64,000 bases of DNA from Haloarcula pelagica (GTDB taxonomy: Archaea > Halobacteriota > Halobacteria > Halobacteriales > Haloarculaceae): the NCBI RefSeq assembly GCF_030127105.1, contig NZ_CP126161.1:3286001-3350000 (forward strand), given 5' to 3'. The position numbers and the translations under genes were made by a program. The notes beneath the pieces are model-generated. The model saw only the letters and a list, made by a program, of their open reading frames with translations, was not told the origin of the DNA and searched no databases. Below are positions 50,403-58,605 of this stretch, in pieces (position 1 is the stretch's first letter; each line of letters begins with the position of its first letter).

Positions 50403-51593
50403 TCAGTCGTCTCCGGTGACGATGCCGGCGATGCGGTCCCGGTCGAACAGCTGCCGGTCGCTCGTGACGGCGCCGAAGGTGTCGGGGAACAGCTGTTGGG
50501 CCGCCCGCTCGGTCTGGAAGAAGTTCTGGATCGGTCCCTGGTGGAGGAAGCCGCCGCGGTACACCCGCCCGTTCTGGACGGCGGTGAGTTCGCTGGCCAC
50601 GTCGTGCTCCTCCATGAACGCGAGGACGCTATCGCGGAACTGCTCGGGCGATTTGCGTTCGTGTCCCCGGACCAGTAGGACATCGGGGTCGATCGTCAGC
50701 ATCGCTTCGTAGTCGATCCTCCCGCGGTCGGAGGTGCTGAGTCCGTCGATCTCCGTTCCGGCGAGCGCGTCGGCGACGCCGAGGTCGTGCCACTGTTTCT
50801 TGCTCGTCCCCTTGTCGTTCAGCCGGTACGGCGAGAACTGCTTGGGCTGGTCGCTGCCGGCGTAGGTGAGCAGGACGTTCGGTCGGTCACCGGCCGAGGG
50901 GAGGTCGGTCTGGAGTCCGGTGATGAACTCGTCGTGGTAGGCTTTCAGCGCCTCGTAGCGCTCGCGCTCGTCGAACACCGCGGCGACCTTCTCGAAGGCC
51001 TCGTACAGCGTGTAGTAGCGGTAGTCGTGCCAACTGTCTTCCCGGCGGAAGATGAGGTTCCCGACGAACGGTGCGACGTTGTCGGTGATCTCGTCGACAT
51101 CCGACTGGGTCCAGCCGAACCAGTTGACGAGCATTTTGGGGTCCATCAGATGAACGTCGTTCTCCAGCGCGTAGAACGGCTCCTTGGGGATGGTGTCCCC
51201 CAGTAGTTCGTTCTCGGTGAGCGTCGACCGATCGACGCCCACGCCGTCCAGTTCGTCGTAGACGTAGGTGTAGTACCGGTCGGCGTAGCCGATGCCGGTG
51301 ATCCCGTCCGCCTGGCCCAGCGCGACGGCCATATCGGCGAAGCCGCCGTCGTAGGCGATCCAGCGCTCAGGGACGCTGTCGAAGGTGACCTCCCCGACCG
51401 GCGCCATCGAAACCGAGTACGAGTCCGCACCGGACGCTGTGTCCGTCTCCGTCGGTTCGTCCGTCGGTGTCCCGGAGTCGGTCGCCACATTCGTCGTGGT
51501 ACTCCCGTCGTCGCTCCCGCTGCCCTCGGAACAGCCGGCGATAGCTCCTGTGAGTGCGATCCCGCTCGCTCGAACGAAGTCCCGTCGATCCAT
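50403..51593 (-). CDS. Iron-siderophore ABC substrate-binding lipoprotein
   Basis: A 396-aa Tat-exported lipoprotein: DRRDFVRASGIALTGAIAGC with lipobox Cys20, then a Ser/Thr/Asp linker. The body is of the class III binding fold: APVGEVTFDSVPERWIAYDGGFADMAVALGQADG in parts, ending in DTFGAVTSDRQLFDRDR. This family binds ferric siderophores, haem or cobalamin. Two iron boxes flank its TATA-like box (51601-51614 and 51636-51649), so it should be induced under iron shortage. It heads an operon with the permease. Confidence 0.92.
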   Translation of the reverse strand: MDRRDFVRASGIALTGAIAGCSEGSGSDDGSTTTNVATDSGTPTDEPTETDTASGADSYSVSMAPVGEVTFDSVPERWIAYDGGFADMAVALGQADGITGIGYADRYYTYVYDELDGVGVDRSTLTENELLGDTIPKEPFYALENDVHLMDPKMLVNWFGWTQSDVDEITDNVAPFVGNLIFRREDSWHDYRYYTLYEAFEKVAAVFDERERYEALKAYHDEFITGLQTDLPSAGDRPNVLLTYAGSDQPKQFSPYRLNDKGTSKKQWHDLGVADALAGTEIDGLSTSDRGRIDYEAMLTIDPDVLLVRGHERKSPEQFRDSVLAFMEEHDVASELTAVQNGRVYRGGFLHQGPIQNFFQTERAAQQLFPDTFGAVTSDRQLFDRDRIAGIVTGDD

Positions 51594-51600
51594 ATTCGAT

Positions 51601-51614
51601 TTAGGCTGGCCTAA
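51601..51614 (-). promoter_or_regulatory. Iron box 3
   Basis: TTAGGCTGGCCTAA, a perfect match to TTAGGnnnnCCTAA, eight bases before the binding-protein ATG and downstream of its TATA-like box (near 51618-51625), where a repressor would block initiation. Confidence 0.8.
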
Positions 51615-51635
51615 CTATCTTAAACCTTCCTAACT

Positions 51636-51649
51636 TTAGGCAGGCCGAA
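51636..51649 (-). promoter_or_regulatory. Iron box 4 (one mismatch)
   Basis: TTAGGCAGGCCGAA has one mismatch in the second half. It lies upstream of the TATA-like box, 35 bases from box 3. Confidence 0.6.
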
Positions 51650-51698
51650 AACGATCCGGGGGTGCTGTCGGTGTCCGGGAACCCACACAAGATTCTTT

Positions 51699-51715
51699 AC
51701 TGACTGTCTGTCAGT
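51699..51715 (+). promoter_or_regulatory. Inverted repeat before the small zinc-ribbon gene
   Basis: ACTGAC-TGTCT-GTCAGT ends seven bases before the ATG at 51723, between a TATA-like TTTACT (51696-51701, about 24-27 bases upstream) and the start. The shape is like a TetR-type operator; no TetR gene is seen nearby. Confidence 0.5.
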
Positions 51716-51722
51716 CTCACTC

Positions 51723-51902
51723 ATGCAGGAAGCATGGGTCACGCTGCAGTGTCCCGATTGCGAGGAGCACTGGGAAGCACAGGTCGGCGACCTCCGGGCG
51801 CCCGACACCGACTTCGACTGTCACAGCTGTGGGGCTACGGCGCCGCTCGCGGAGTTCATGCAGACGAGCCGGGACCTCGAAGTCCTACAGGAGTTTCACT
51901 GA
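51723..51902 (+). CDS. Small zinc-ribbon protein
   Basis: A 59-aa protein with CPDCEEHWEAQ near residue 10 and CHSCGATAPL near 33, i.e. two CxxC knuckles, then the helix EFMQTSRDLEVLQEFH. It looks like a one-domain zinc ribbon common in haloarchaea; no function is known. It is transcribed away from the siderophore operon, with the iron boxes at its back and a different inverted repeat at its own promoter. Confidence 0.78.
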   Translation: MQEAWVTLQCPDCEEHWEAQVGDLRAPDTDFDCHSCGATAPLAEFMQTSRDLEVLQEFH

Positions 51903-52002
51903 CCGGCCGCGATACGGGTAACCGATCCGGTTTTGCCGTCCAGCGTCCGTCCACAGCGTGGTGTCGGCTGCGAGCCAGCGGAGTGGCTGCCGTTTCAGTC
52001 GG

Positions 52003-53580
52003 TCACAGCGGGATGTTGCCGTGGTCCTTGGGCGGCGTCTCCTCGCGCTTGCGCTGGAGCAGGTCCAGGTCCTCGATGAGCCGTTTGCGGGTGTCTTTGG
52101 GCTCGATCACGTCGTCGAGGTAGCCCCGCTTGGCCGGGCCGTAGGGGTGGGCGAACTCCTCGCGGAACTCGTCCATCAGCTCCTGGCGCTTGGCGTCGGG
52201 GTCGTCGGCGTTTGCGATCTCTTTCCGGTAGAGGATGTTGACCGCGCCCCGCGGACCGAGCACCGCCATCTCCGAGCCGGGCCAGGCGTAGTTGACATCG
52301 CTGCCCAGGAACTTCGAGGACATCACGATGTAAGCACCGCCGTAGGCTTTGCGGACGACCACGGAGAGGAGCGGCACCGTCGCCTCGGCGTAGGCGTAGA
52401 TGAGCTTCGCGCCCCGGCGGATGATCCCGTTGTGCTCCTGGTCGGTCCCGGGCATGAACCCGGGCACGTCGACGAACGTGAGGATCGGGATGTTGAACGA
52501 GTCACAGAAGCGGACGAAGCGAGCGGCCTTCTCGGCGGCGTCGATGTCGAGCGTGCCCGCGCTCACGCGGGGCTGGTTGGCGACGACGCCGACGGAGTTG
52601 CCGTCCATCCGGGAGAAGCCGGTGATGACGTTGCGCGCCCAGTTGCCGTGGACCTCGAAGAACGAGCCCTCGTCGACGATGCTGTCGACGACCTGGGTCA
52701 TGTCGTACGGCTTCCGGGGCGCCGAGGGGACGATGTCGGTGACCTCCGGCACCTCTCGGTCGGGGTCGTCCCAGGGGGAGACCGACGGCGGGTCCTCCAT
52801 GTTGTTCTGGGGGAGATACGAGAGCAGTCGGCGGATGTTCTCTAAGGCCTCCTCCTCGGAGGGGTACGAGAAGTGGGCCACGCCGGACTTCGTCGAGTGG
52901 GAGCTGGCTCCGCCCAGTTCCTCCTTCGAGACCTGTTCACCGGTGACGGTCTCGATCACGTCCGGCCCCGTGATGAACATGTGGCTGGTGTCCTGGACCA
53001 TGAACGTGAAGTCGGTCAGCGCGGGGCTGTAGGTCGCGCCGCCGGCACACGGCCCCATGATCGCCGAGATCTGCGGGATGAGTCCGCTCGCTTTGGTGTT
53101 TCGCTCGAAGATCTTGGCAAAGCCCACGAGGGAGTCGACGCCCTCCTGGATGCGAGCGCCGCCGGAGTCGTTGAGCCCGATGACGGGGACGCCGTTCTGG
53201 ATCGCCTTGTCCATCACCTTGCAGATCTTGTCGGCGACCACTTCGCCGACCGAGCCGCCGAGCACGGTGAAATCGTGAGCGAAGAGGAACACCTTCCGGC
53301 CGTCGACCTCGCCGTAGCCGGTGACGACGGCGTCGCCCGGGTAGCGCTTGTCCTCCATCCCGAAGTTCGTCGAGCGGTGTTCGACGAAGGGGTCGACCTC
53401 GTTGAACGTCCCCTCGTCGACGAGGAAGTCGATCCGCTCGCGGGCGGTCATCTTCCCTTTCTCGTGTTGGGACTCGATGCGGGCCTCCCCGCCGCCCAGG
53501 CGGGCCTGTTCGCGTTTCTCTAGTAGTTCCTCGACCGGATCGGCCGTTTCCTCGTCGTCTGGTTCTTCCTGTTGACTCAT
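52003..53580 (-). CDS. pccB: Acyl-CoA carboxylase carboxyltransferase (beta) subunit
   Basis: A 525-aa carboxyltransferase that moves CO2 from biotin to propionyl-CoA or acetyl-CoA. Motifs: GGSVGEVVADKICKVMDKA, NDSGGARIQEGVDSL, GPCAGGATYSPALTDF, VDVPGFMPGTDQEHNG, RKAYGGAYIVM. The length fits PccB/AccD. No biotin carboxylase or carrier gene is adjacent; the usual pccA is elsewhere. It starts one base after the phaB-type gene ends. PccB provides methylmalonyl-CoA or malonyl-CoA, and it uses the biotin made by the cluster at 34.5-39.2 kb. Confidence 0.92.
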   Translation of the reverse strand: MSQQEEPDDEETADPVEELLEKREQARLGGGEARIESQHEKGKMTARERIDFLVDEGTFNEVDPFVEHRSTNFGMEDKRYPGDAVVTGYGEVDGRKVFLFAHDFTVLGGSVGEVVADKICKVMDKAIQNGVPVIGLNDSGGARIQEGVDSLVGFAKIFERNTKASGLIPQISAIMGPCAGGATYSPALTDFTFMVQDTSHMFITGPDVIETVTGEQVSKEELGGASSHSTKSGVAHFSYPSEEEALENIRRLLSYLPQNNMEDPPSVSPWDDPDREVPEVTDIVPSAPRKPYDMTQVVDSIVDEGSFFEVHGNWARNVITGFSRMDGNSVGVVANQPRVSAGTLDIDAAEKAARFVRFCDSFNIPILTFVDVPGFMPGTDQEHNGIIRRGAKLIYAYAEATVPLLSVVVRKAYGGAYIVMSSKFLGSDVNYAWPGSEMAVLGPRGAVNILYRKEIANADDPDAKRQELMDEFREEFAHPYGPAKRGYLDDVIEPKDTRKRLIEDLDLLQRKREETPPKDHGNIPL

Positions 53581-53581
53581 G

Positions 53582-54325
53582 TTACCACTCCATCCCGCCG
53601 TTGACTCCGAGTACCTGTCCCGTCATGTAGCTGGACTCCTCGCTGGCGACGAACCGGACGATCCCACAGATGTCTTCGACGCGAGCGAACCGGTCGAGGG
53701 GGATCTCCCGGAGGATCTTCTCCTGGACGCGCTGGGGAACCTCTTCGAGCATGTCGGTCTTGACGAACCCCGGTGCGACGCAGTTGGCGGTCGACCCCGT
53801 GTGTGCCAACTCCAGCGCGAGCGTCCGGGTGAAGCCAAAGAGCCCGGACTTCGTGGTCGCGTAGTTCGCCTGGCCGATGTTGCCCTGCTGGCCGACGACA
53901 CTGGAGATGTTGATGAGCCGACCGTGCTCTGCGGCCTGGATGTCGTCGTAGAACGCCTTCGTGCAGTTGAACACGCCGCCGAGGTTCACATCGATGACCG
54001 TCTGCCAGTCCTCGCGGGTCATGTTCTCGAACTTCTTATCGATGGTGATGCCCGCGTTGTTGACGAGGACATCGGCCCCGTCGAACTCCGCTTCGACGGC
54101 CTCCTGCATCGCCTGGACCTCCTCTAGCTTCGATACGTCGGCCTGGGCGGCGACGGCGTTGCCGCCGTCCTCGCGGATCTCGTCGACGACCGCCTGTGCT
54201 TCCCGCTCGGAGGAGCGGTAGTTCACCACGACGTTCGCGCCGTGGGCGCCGAGGTCCTTCGCGATGCCCCGGCCGATCCCCCGTGAGGACCCCGTGACAA
54301 CACAGGTCTGGTTGTCCAGGTTCAT
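53582..54325 (-). CDS. 3-oxoacyl-ACP reductase / acetoacetyl-CoA reductase (SDR family)
   Basis: A 247-aa short-chain dehydrogenase: TGSSRGIGRGIA (cofactor loop), DVLVNNAGITIDKKF, INISSVVGQQGNIGQANYATTKSG with the Ser/Tyr/Lys triad, and VAPGFVKTDM. It could be FabG or PhaB; the family overlap cannot be resolved here. The start is the ATG at 54325 (MNLDNQTCVVTG); the upstream 52 codons in frame have no homology. It is the first gene of a two-gene operon with pccB, and its promoter is back to back with the iron-regulated run. Confidence 0.9.
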   Translation of the reverse strand: MNLDNQTCVVTGSSRGIGRGIAKDLGAHGANVVVNYRSSEREAQAVVDEIREDGGNAVAAQADVSKLEEVQAMQEAVEAEFDGADVLVNNAGITIDKKFENMTREDWQTVIDVNLGGVFNCTKAFYDDIQAAEHGRLINISSVVGQQGNIGQANYATTKSGLFGFTRTLALELAHTGSTANCVAPGFVKTDMLEEVPQRVQEKILREIPLDRFARVEDICGIVRFVASEESSYMTGQVLGVNGGMEW

Positions 54326-54513
54326 GGCTGACTCGTCCGTCTTCGCTCGGTTCCTGTACTCATCTCTTACCTCTACAGGCAGAGCACAACCAAATAATAG
54401 TTCTCCTTGCACAACCTGAAAACCTGACACGTCAGAGCGGATCGCGGTGCCTACTCGGCCGGAAAGCACTGATTTATACACACGTGGGAACCGATCCGAT
54501 TGCGACAGACATT

Positions 54514-54527
54514 TTAGGGTGGCCTAA
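54514..54527 (+). promoter_or_regulatory. Iron box 5
   Basis: TTAGGGTGGCCTAA, perfect match, 17-30 bases before the ATG at 54544. A TATA-like TTTATA at 54473-54478 predicts a start of transcription near 54503, so the box lies just downstream of it. Confidence 0.78.
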
Positions 54528-54543
54528 AGAGTACCCGGTAGCG

Positions 54544-55707
54544 ATGGATTCGGACATCTGTGTCGTCATCCCGACGATACGAAACCCAGACTGCACGCGA
54601 GAGTACGTACAGAACGCCCGGGATCACGGGTTCGACACTGATCGGCTCCACTTCGTCCTCGTCACGGAGGAGTTCTGTGACAGCGAGGGGATGGAACAGA
54701 TGCTCGACGAGGAAGGCGTCGATGGGAAGGTCTTCGACGGCCCCGCACGCGAGGCGTGGTTCGCCGATCACGGCGCCGCGGAGTACGCCGACCTGATCCC
54801 GGCGGCCAGCCACGCACAGACCTCCTTCGGCCTGCTGTACCTGTGGGCCAACGACTTCGAGTACGGCGTGTTCATCGACGACGACACCGCGCCCCACGAG
54901 GACGTGGACTTCTTCGGCACCCACATGGAGAACCTGGCCTTCTCGGGCGAGATCGAGACGGTCAGTTCCGACGAGTCCTGGGTCAACGTCCTCTACCAGA
55001 ACGAGGACGACCACGGGCTCTACCCCCGCGGGTACCCCTACGCCGCGATGGACGAGACTGTCGAGACCGAACCCACTCACGTCGACGACGTGGTAGCCTC
55101 CCAGGGGCTGTGGACCAACGTTCCCGACCTCGACGCCGTTCGCATCCTCATGGACGGCGACCTCCAGGGACAGGCCCAGACCCGCACCGAGGCGAGCGAC
55201 TTCGGCGAAGACTTCGTCGCCGCGGAGGGGAACTACCTCACCGTCTGCTCGATGAACCTCGCCTTCCGCCGGGAGGTCGTCCCGGCGTTCTACCAGCTCC
55301 CGATGGACGACAACGAGTGGGACGTGGGCCGGTTCGACGACATCTGGTCCGGCCTCTTCCTCAAGCGCGCCTGTGACGTGCTCGGCAAGCAGATCTACAA
55401 CGGCGACCCGCTCTGTGAGCACAACAAGGCCCCGCGCTCGACGTTCTCGGACCTGACCAACGAGGTCCACGGGCTCGAACTCAACGAGCACGTCTGGGAG
55501 ATCGTCGACGCGGTCGGCGAGGACGCCGACTCCTACGCGGAGGTCTTCGAGGAGATGGGCACAGCCCTGGCGACCGGCGACTTCGGCGACTGGGAAAACG
55601 GTGCCTTCCTCAACTACTGCGGGGAGTTCATGCTCGACTGGCTGGACTGTCTCGATGCGGTCGAAGCCGGGGATGGCGAGCGGGTACCTGCCGCCGCGGA
55701 CGACTAA
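54544..55707 (+). CDS. Reversibly glycosylated polypeptide / UDP-arabinopyranose mutase-like protein (GT75-like)
   Basis: A 387-aa soluble protein with the signatures of plant RGP/UAM proteins: ICVVIPTIRNP at the start, FIDDDTAPHED (DDD at 112-114 for the nucleotide-sugar), RGYPYAAMDE with Arg162 (the arginine glycosylated in RGPs), QGLWTNVPDLDAV, CSMNLAFRREVVP and RFDDIWSGLFLKRACD. The plant family interconverts UDP-arabinopyranose and furanose or glycosylates itself. I infer a nucleotide-sugar mutase or self-glycosylating starter. An in-frame GTG at 54484 lies upstream of the box and is not preferred. It is the first gene of the iron-regulated run. Confidence 0.82.
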   Translation: MDSDICVVIPTIRNPDCTREYVQNARDHGFDTDRLHFVLVTEEFCDSEGMEQMLDEEGVDGKVFDGPAREAWFADHGAAEYADLIPAASHAQTSFGLLYLWANDFEYGVFIDDDTAPHEDVDFFGTHMENLAFSGEIETVSSDESWVNVLYQNEDDHGLYPRGYPYAAMDETVETEPTHVDDVVASQGLWTNVPDLDAVRILMDGDLQGQAQTRTEASDFGEDFVAAEGNYLTVCSMNLAFRREVVPAFYQLPMDDNEWDVGRFDDIWSGLFLKRACDVLGKQIYNGDPLCEHNKAPRSTFSDLTNEVHGLELNEHVWEIVDAVGEDADSYAEVFEEMGTALATGDFGDWENGAFLNYCGEFMLDWLDCLDAVEAGDGERVPAAADD

Positions 55708-55717
55708 AACACAAACC

Positions 55718-55735
55718 ATTTAGGTAAACCTAAAT
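55718..55735 (+). promoter_or_regulatory. Iron box 6 (extended palindrome)
   Basis: ATTTAGGTAAACCTAAAT, an 8+2+8 palindrome with the full TTAGGnnnnCCTAA core (55720-55733), 15-32 bases before the fbpA-type ATG. It may drive or block an internal promoter of the run. Confidence 0.8.
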
Positions 55736-55749
55736 CAACATCACAAACG

Positions 55750-56982
55750 ATGACTGATACCAACGACAGTTCCGCTCGTACCGGATCGTCGCGCCGCCGG
55801 TTCCTCGCGCTCGGGGGGACCACAGCCGCGACCGCACTCGCCGGTTGTGGCTCGCTGTTCGGCGGCGACAACGCCTCGGGCAGCGACGGCGGCTCCGGCA
55901 GCGACGGTGGGGACGGTGCCACCGGCCAGCAGGGGACGAACGTCGAGATCCCGTCCCTGTCCGCGTTCCGCGGCTCGGGGACCCTCGTCGAGGGGCGCCC
56001 GGCACCGGGGGGCACCTCTATCCAGGATCTACCGGACCTCTCGGGTTCGCTGAACCTCTACATCGGGGGCGGCGAAGGAGGCATCTACTTCCAGTTCGTC
56101 GAGATGCTCCAGGAGATCTACCCCGACTTCGAGGTGTTCGCAAGCAGCGCCGCCTCCTCCTCGCTGGCCCAGACCGTCGTCGAGGAGGTCAACGCCGGAT
56201 CGCCACAGGCCGACGTGTTCTGGTCGATCGACGCCAGTTCGCTCGGCTTCGTCGCCGACAACGACGCTTACGAGCCGTTCCCCGACGACGTGGTCAGCCC
56301 GGTCCCCGAGGGCTTCCGTGGGTCGGACAACGCCTGGGTCGGCGTGGCCGGCCGGGCCCGCAGTGTCCCCTACAACACGAACCAACTCAGCGAGAGCGAC
56401 ATCCCGGACAAGGTCGCCGACTTCCCCGACACCGACGCGCTCCGGGGCACGATGGGCTGGGCGCCGACCTACGGCGCGTTCAAGTCTTTCGTGACGGCGA
56501 TGCGTCTGCTGCGGGGCCGCGAGGCCGCCAGGCAGTGGCTGGTCTCGATGCGGGAGGCCGGGACCGAGCAGTACCCCAACGAGTTCGTCGTCTCCAATCA
56601 GGTCGCGGACGGCGCGTTGAACGCCGGCTTCGCCAACCACTACTACGCGCTGCGGGTCCAGAACCAGCGGCCCAACGCCCCGATCGACCTCGCGTTCACG
56701 GAGGGTGACGCGGGGGCGCTGGTCAACGTCGCCGGCGCGCTCCGTATCCAGGGGACCCAGAAGGCCGACCTCGTCAACAACTTCGTCAGGCACCTGCTCT
56801 CGGCGGAGGCCCAGGAGTTCTTCACGACCGTCAGTTTCGCGTACCCGATGATCTCCGGGGTCGAGCCGGCGGGTGGGCTCCCGACCGTCGACCAGCTGAA
56901 CCCGCCGGACATCGATCTATCGGAGCTCTCTGACCTCGAACCGACCCTCCAGCTGATGCGCGAGGCGAACGTCCTCGGATGA
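55750..56982 (+). CDS. fbpA: Fe(III) ABC transporter substrate-binding lipoprotein
   Basis: A 410-aa Tat lipoprotein: SRRRFLALGGTTAATALAGC with lipobox Cys36 and a Gly/Ser/Asp linker. The mature protein is a class II binding fold: LYIGGGEGGIYFQFVEMLQEIYPDFEV, VNAGSPQADVFWSIDASSLG, VPYNTNQL, AFTEGDAGALVNVAGALR and TVSFAYPMISG. These are the marks of FbpA/AfuA-type ferric-ion binding proteins. Tyrosines in SYPMI-like and VSFAYP positions would bind iron. The following permease overlaps its stop by four bases. Confidence 0.9.
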   Translation: MTDTNDSSARTGSSRRRFLALGGTTAATALAGCGSLFGGDNASGSDGGSGSDGGDGATGQQGTNVEIPSLSAFRGSGTLVEGRPAPGGTSIQDLPDLSGSLNLYIGGGEGGIYFQFVEMLQEIYPDFEVFASSAASSSLAQTVVEEVNAGSPQADVFWSIDASSLGFVADNDAYEPFPDDVVSPVPEGFRGSDNAWVGVAGRARSVPYNTNQLSESDIPDKVADFPDTDALRGTMGWAPTYGAFKSFVTAMRLLRGREAARQWLVSMREAGTEQYPNEFVVSNQVADGALNAGFANHYYALRVQNQRPNAPIDLAFTEGDAGALVNVAGALRIQGTQKADLVNNFVRHLLSAEAQEFFTTVSFAYPMISGVEPAGGLPTVDQLNPPDIDLSELSDLEPTLQLMREANVLG

Positions 56983-58598
56983 AGGTCCGGGAGCGCGTCG
57001 CGGCTGTTCGAACGCGTGCCACCGACGATGAGGACTCCGCCGTCGGCCGCGGGCTGACACTCCTGTCGGCGGCCGTCGCGGCGGCCCTCGTCGCGCCGTT
57101 AGGCTGGCTTATCGTCGACGTGTTCGGGCTCGGCTCGCGGGCGCTCTCGCTGACCGTCGCCCCACAGACGCTGCAGGTACTCGTCCGGAGCGTCGCCCTC
57201 GTCGGCGCCGTCACCGCCGGGAGCGTCGTCGTCGGCGTCCCCCTGGCTGTCCTGACGGTCCAGGGCGGACTGCCGTTCCGCAGGTTCTGGACCGTCGTCG
57301 CGGCCCTGCCGCTGGCGATCCCCAGCTACCTCGGCGCCTTCGCGGCCGTCTCGGCGTTTGGCCCCCGCGGGGCACTGGCCGACACGCTCGCGCCGCTGGG
57401 GATCGACCAGGTACCGACGATCTACGGCTTTACCGGCGCCGCTATCGTCCTCACGCTGTACACCTACCCGTACGTCTTCCTGACGACGCGGGCGTCGCTG
57501 CTGTCGCTAGACGCTTCACTCGTCGAGGCCGCACGGACACTCAACGCGAGCCGGTGGGAGGCGTTCCGCCGAGTCACGCTGCCACAGATCCTGCCGGGAA
57601 TCACCGCCGGCGCGCTGCTGGTCGCGCTGTACACCCTCTCGGACTTCGGGACGCCAAACATCATGCGCGTCGAGGTGTTCACGCAGTTCATCTACGCCCG
57701 CTACAACGCGTTCATGCGCGAGTACGCTGCCCTCCTGTCCCTGGAGTTGTTCGCCGTGACCGCCGTCGTCCTCGCGCTCGAATCCCGCACGGGGGCCGAC
57801 GACTCCGGCGCGTACGGCAGCAGCGGCAACCGCGGCGCCTTCGACCTCGATCTGGGGCTGTGGCGCTTCCCGGCGACGCTGTTGCCCGCGCTCGTCGGCG
57901 CGGTGGCAATCTTGCTGCCCATCGCAATCTTCGGGATGTGGTTCCTCCGGAGCGGGCCGGGCTACGCCAGCGGCTCGATGGCTTTCTCGTGGTCCTACGG
58001 GCTCAACTCCGTCTACGTCGCGCTACTGGCTGCCGGCGGTGCGGTCCTCGTGGCGGTCCCCATCGGGCTCCGGTCGGCGACTTCCGAGTCCCGGCTCGCG
58101 TCGCTCGCGGACCGTGCGCCCTACGTCGGGTATGCTGCCCCGGGGATCGTGCTCGCGATCGCGCTCGTGAGTTTCAGCCTCGATGTCCTCCCGGCATTGT
58201 ACAAGACGATCCCGCTGTTGGTGTTTGCCTACGTGGTCCGGTTCATGCCCCAAGCCATCGGCTCGATCCGTACCTCACGGCTCCAGGTCGATCAGGGGCT
58301 CGTCGAGGCGGCCCGCGTCCTGGGCCGGTCCCGGATGGGGACGTTCCGGTCGGTGACGCTCCCGCTCGTGGTACCGGGGATCGCGACCGGTGCGGCGCTG
58401 GTGTTCCTGACGACGATGAAGGAGTTGCCGGCGACATTGCTCCTGCGACCGCTTCGGTTCGACACCCTCGTGACCTACATCTGGCGGGTCCAGGAGGCGG
58501 GGCTGTACGGCGCCGCCGCCGTGCCGGCGCTGGTACTGGTGGTCGTCTCCGGGCTCTCGATGGCGGTCATCCTGGCACAGGAAGGGCGAGGCGACTGA
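56979..58598 (+). CDS. fbpB: Fe(III) ABC transporter permease, FbpB type
   Basis: A 539-aa permease made of two fused copies of the six-helix domain, as in FbpB/SfuB. The two EAA loops are EAARTLNASRWEAFRRVTLP (in the first half) and EAARVLGRSRMGTFRSVTLP (in the second). A polar stretch (about 268-285, DDSGAYGSSGNRGAFDL) separates the halves. It works with the binding protein and the ATPase at 61.4 kb. The first Met is the ATGA overlap with the fbpA-type gene; the next gene starts seven bases after the stop. Confidence 0.92.
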   Translation: MKVRERVAAVRTRATDDEDSAVGRGLTLLSAAVAAALVAPLGWLIVDVFGLGSRALSLTVAPQTLQVLVRSVALVGAVTAGSVVVGVPLAVLTVQGGLPFRRFWTVVAALPLAIPSYLGAFAAVSAFGPRGALADTLAPLGIDQVPTIYGFTGAAIVLTLYTYPYVFLTTRASLLSLDASLVEAARTLNASRWEAFRRVTLPQILPGITAGALLVALYTLSDFGTPNIMRVEVFTQFIYARYNAFMREYAALLSLELFAVTAVVLALESRTGADDSGAYGSSGNRGAFDLDLGLWRFPATLLPALVGAVAILLPIAIFGMWFLRSGPGYASGSMAFSWSYGLNSVYVALLAAGGAVLVAVPIGLRSATSESRLASLADRAPYVGYAAPGIVLAIALVSFSLDVLPALYKTIPLLVFAYVVRFMPQAIGSIRTSRLQVDQGLVEAARVLGRSRMGTFRSVTLPLVVPGIATGAALVFLTTMKELPATLLLRPLRFDTLVTYIWRVQEAGLYGAAAVPALVLVVVSGLSMAVILAQEGRGD

Positions 58599-58605
58599 CG
58601 AGAAG

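Noticed and set aside
57098-57115. TTAGGCTGGCTTA inside fbpB, close to an iron box
   Set aside because: The second half does not match (CTTAT) and it lies within coding sequence.
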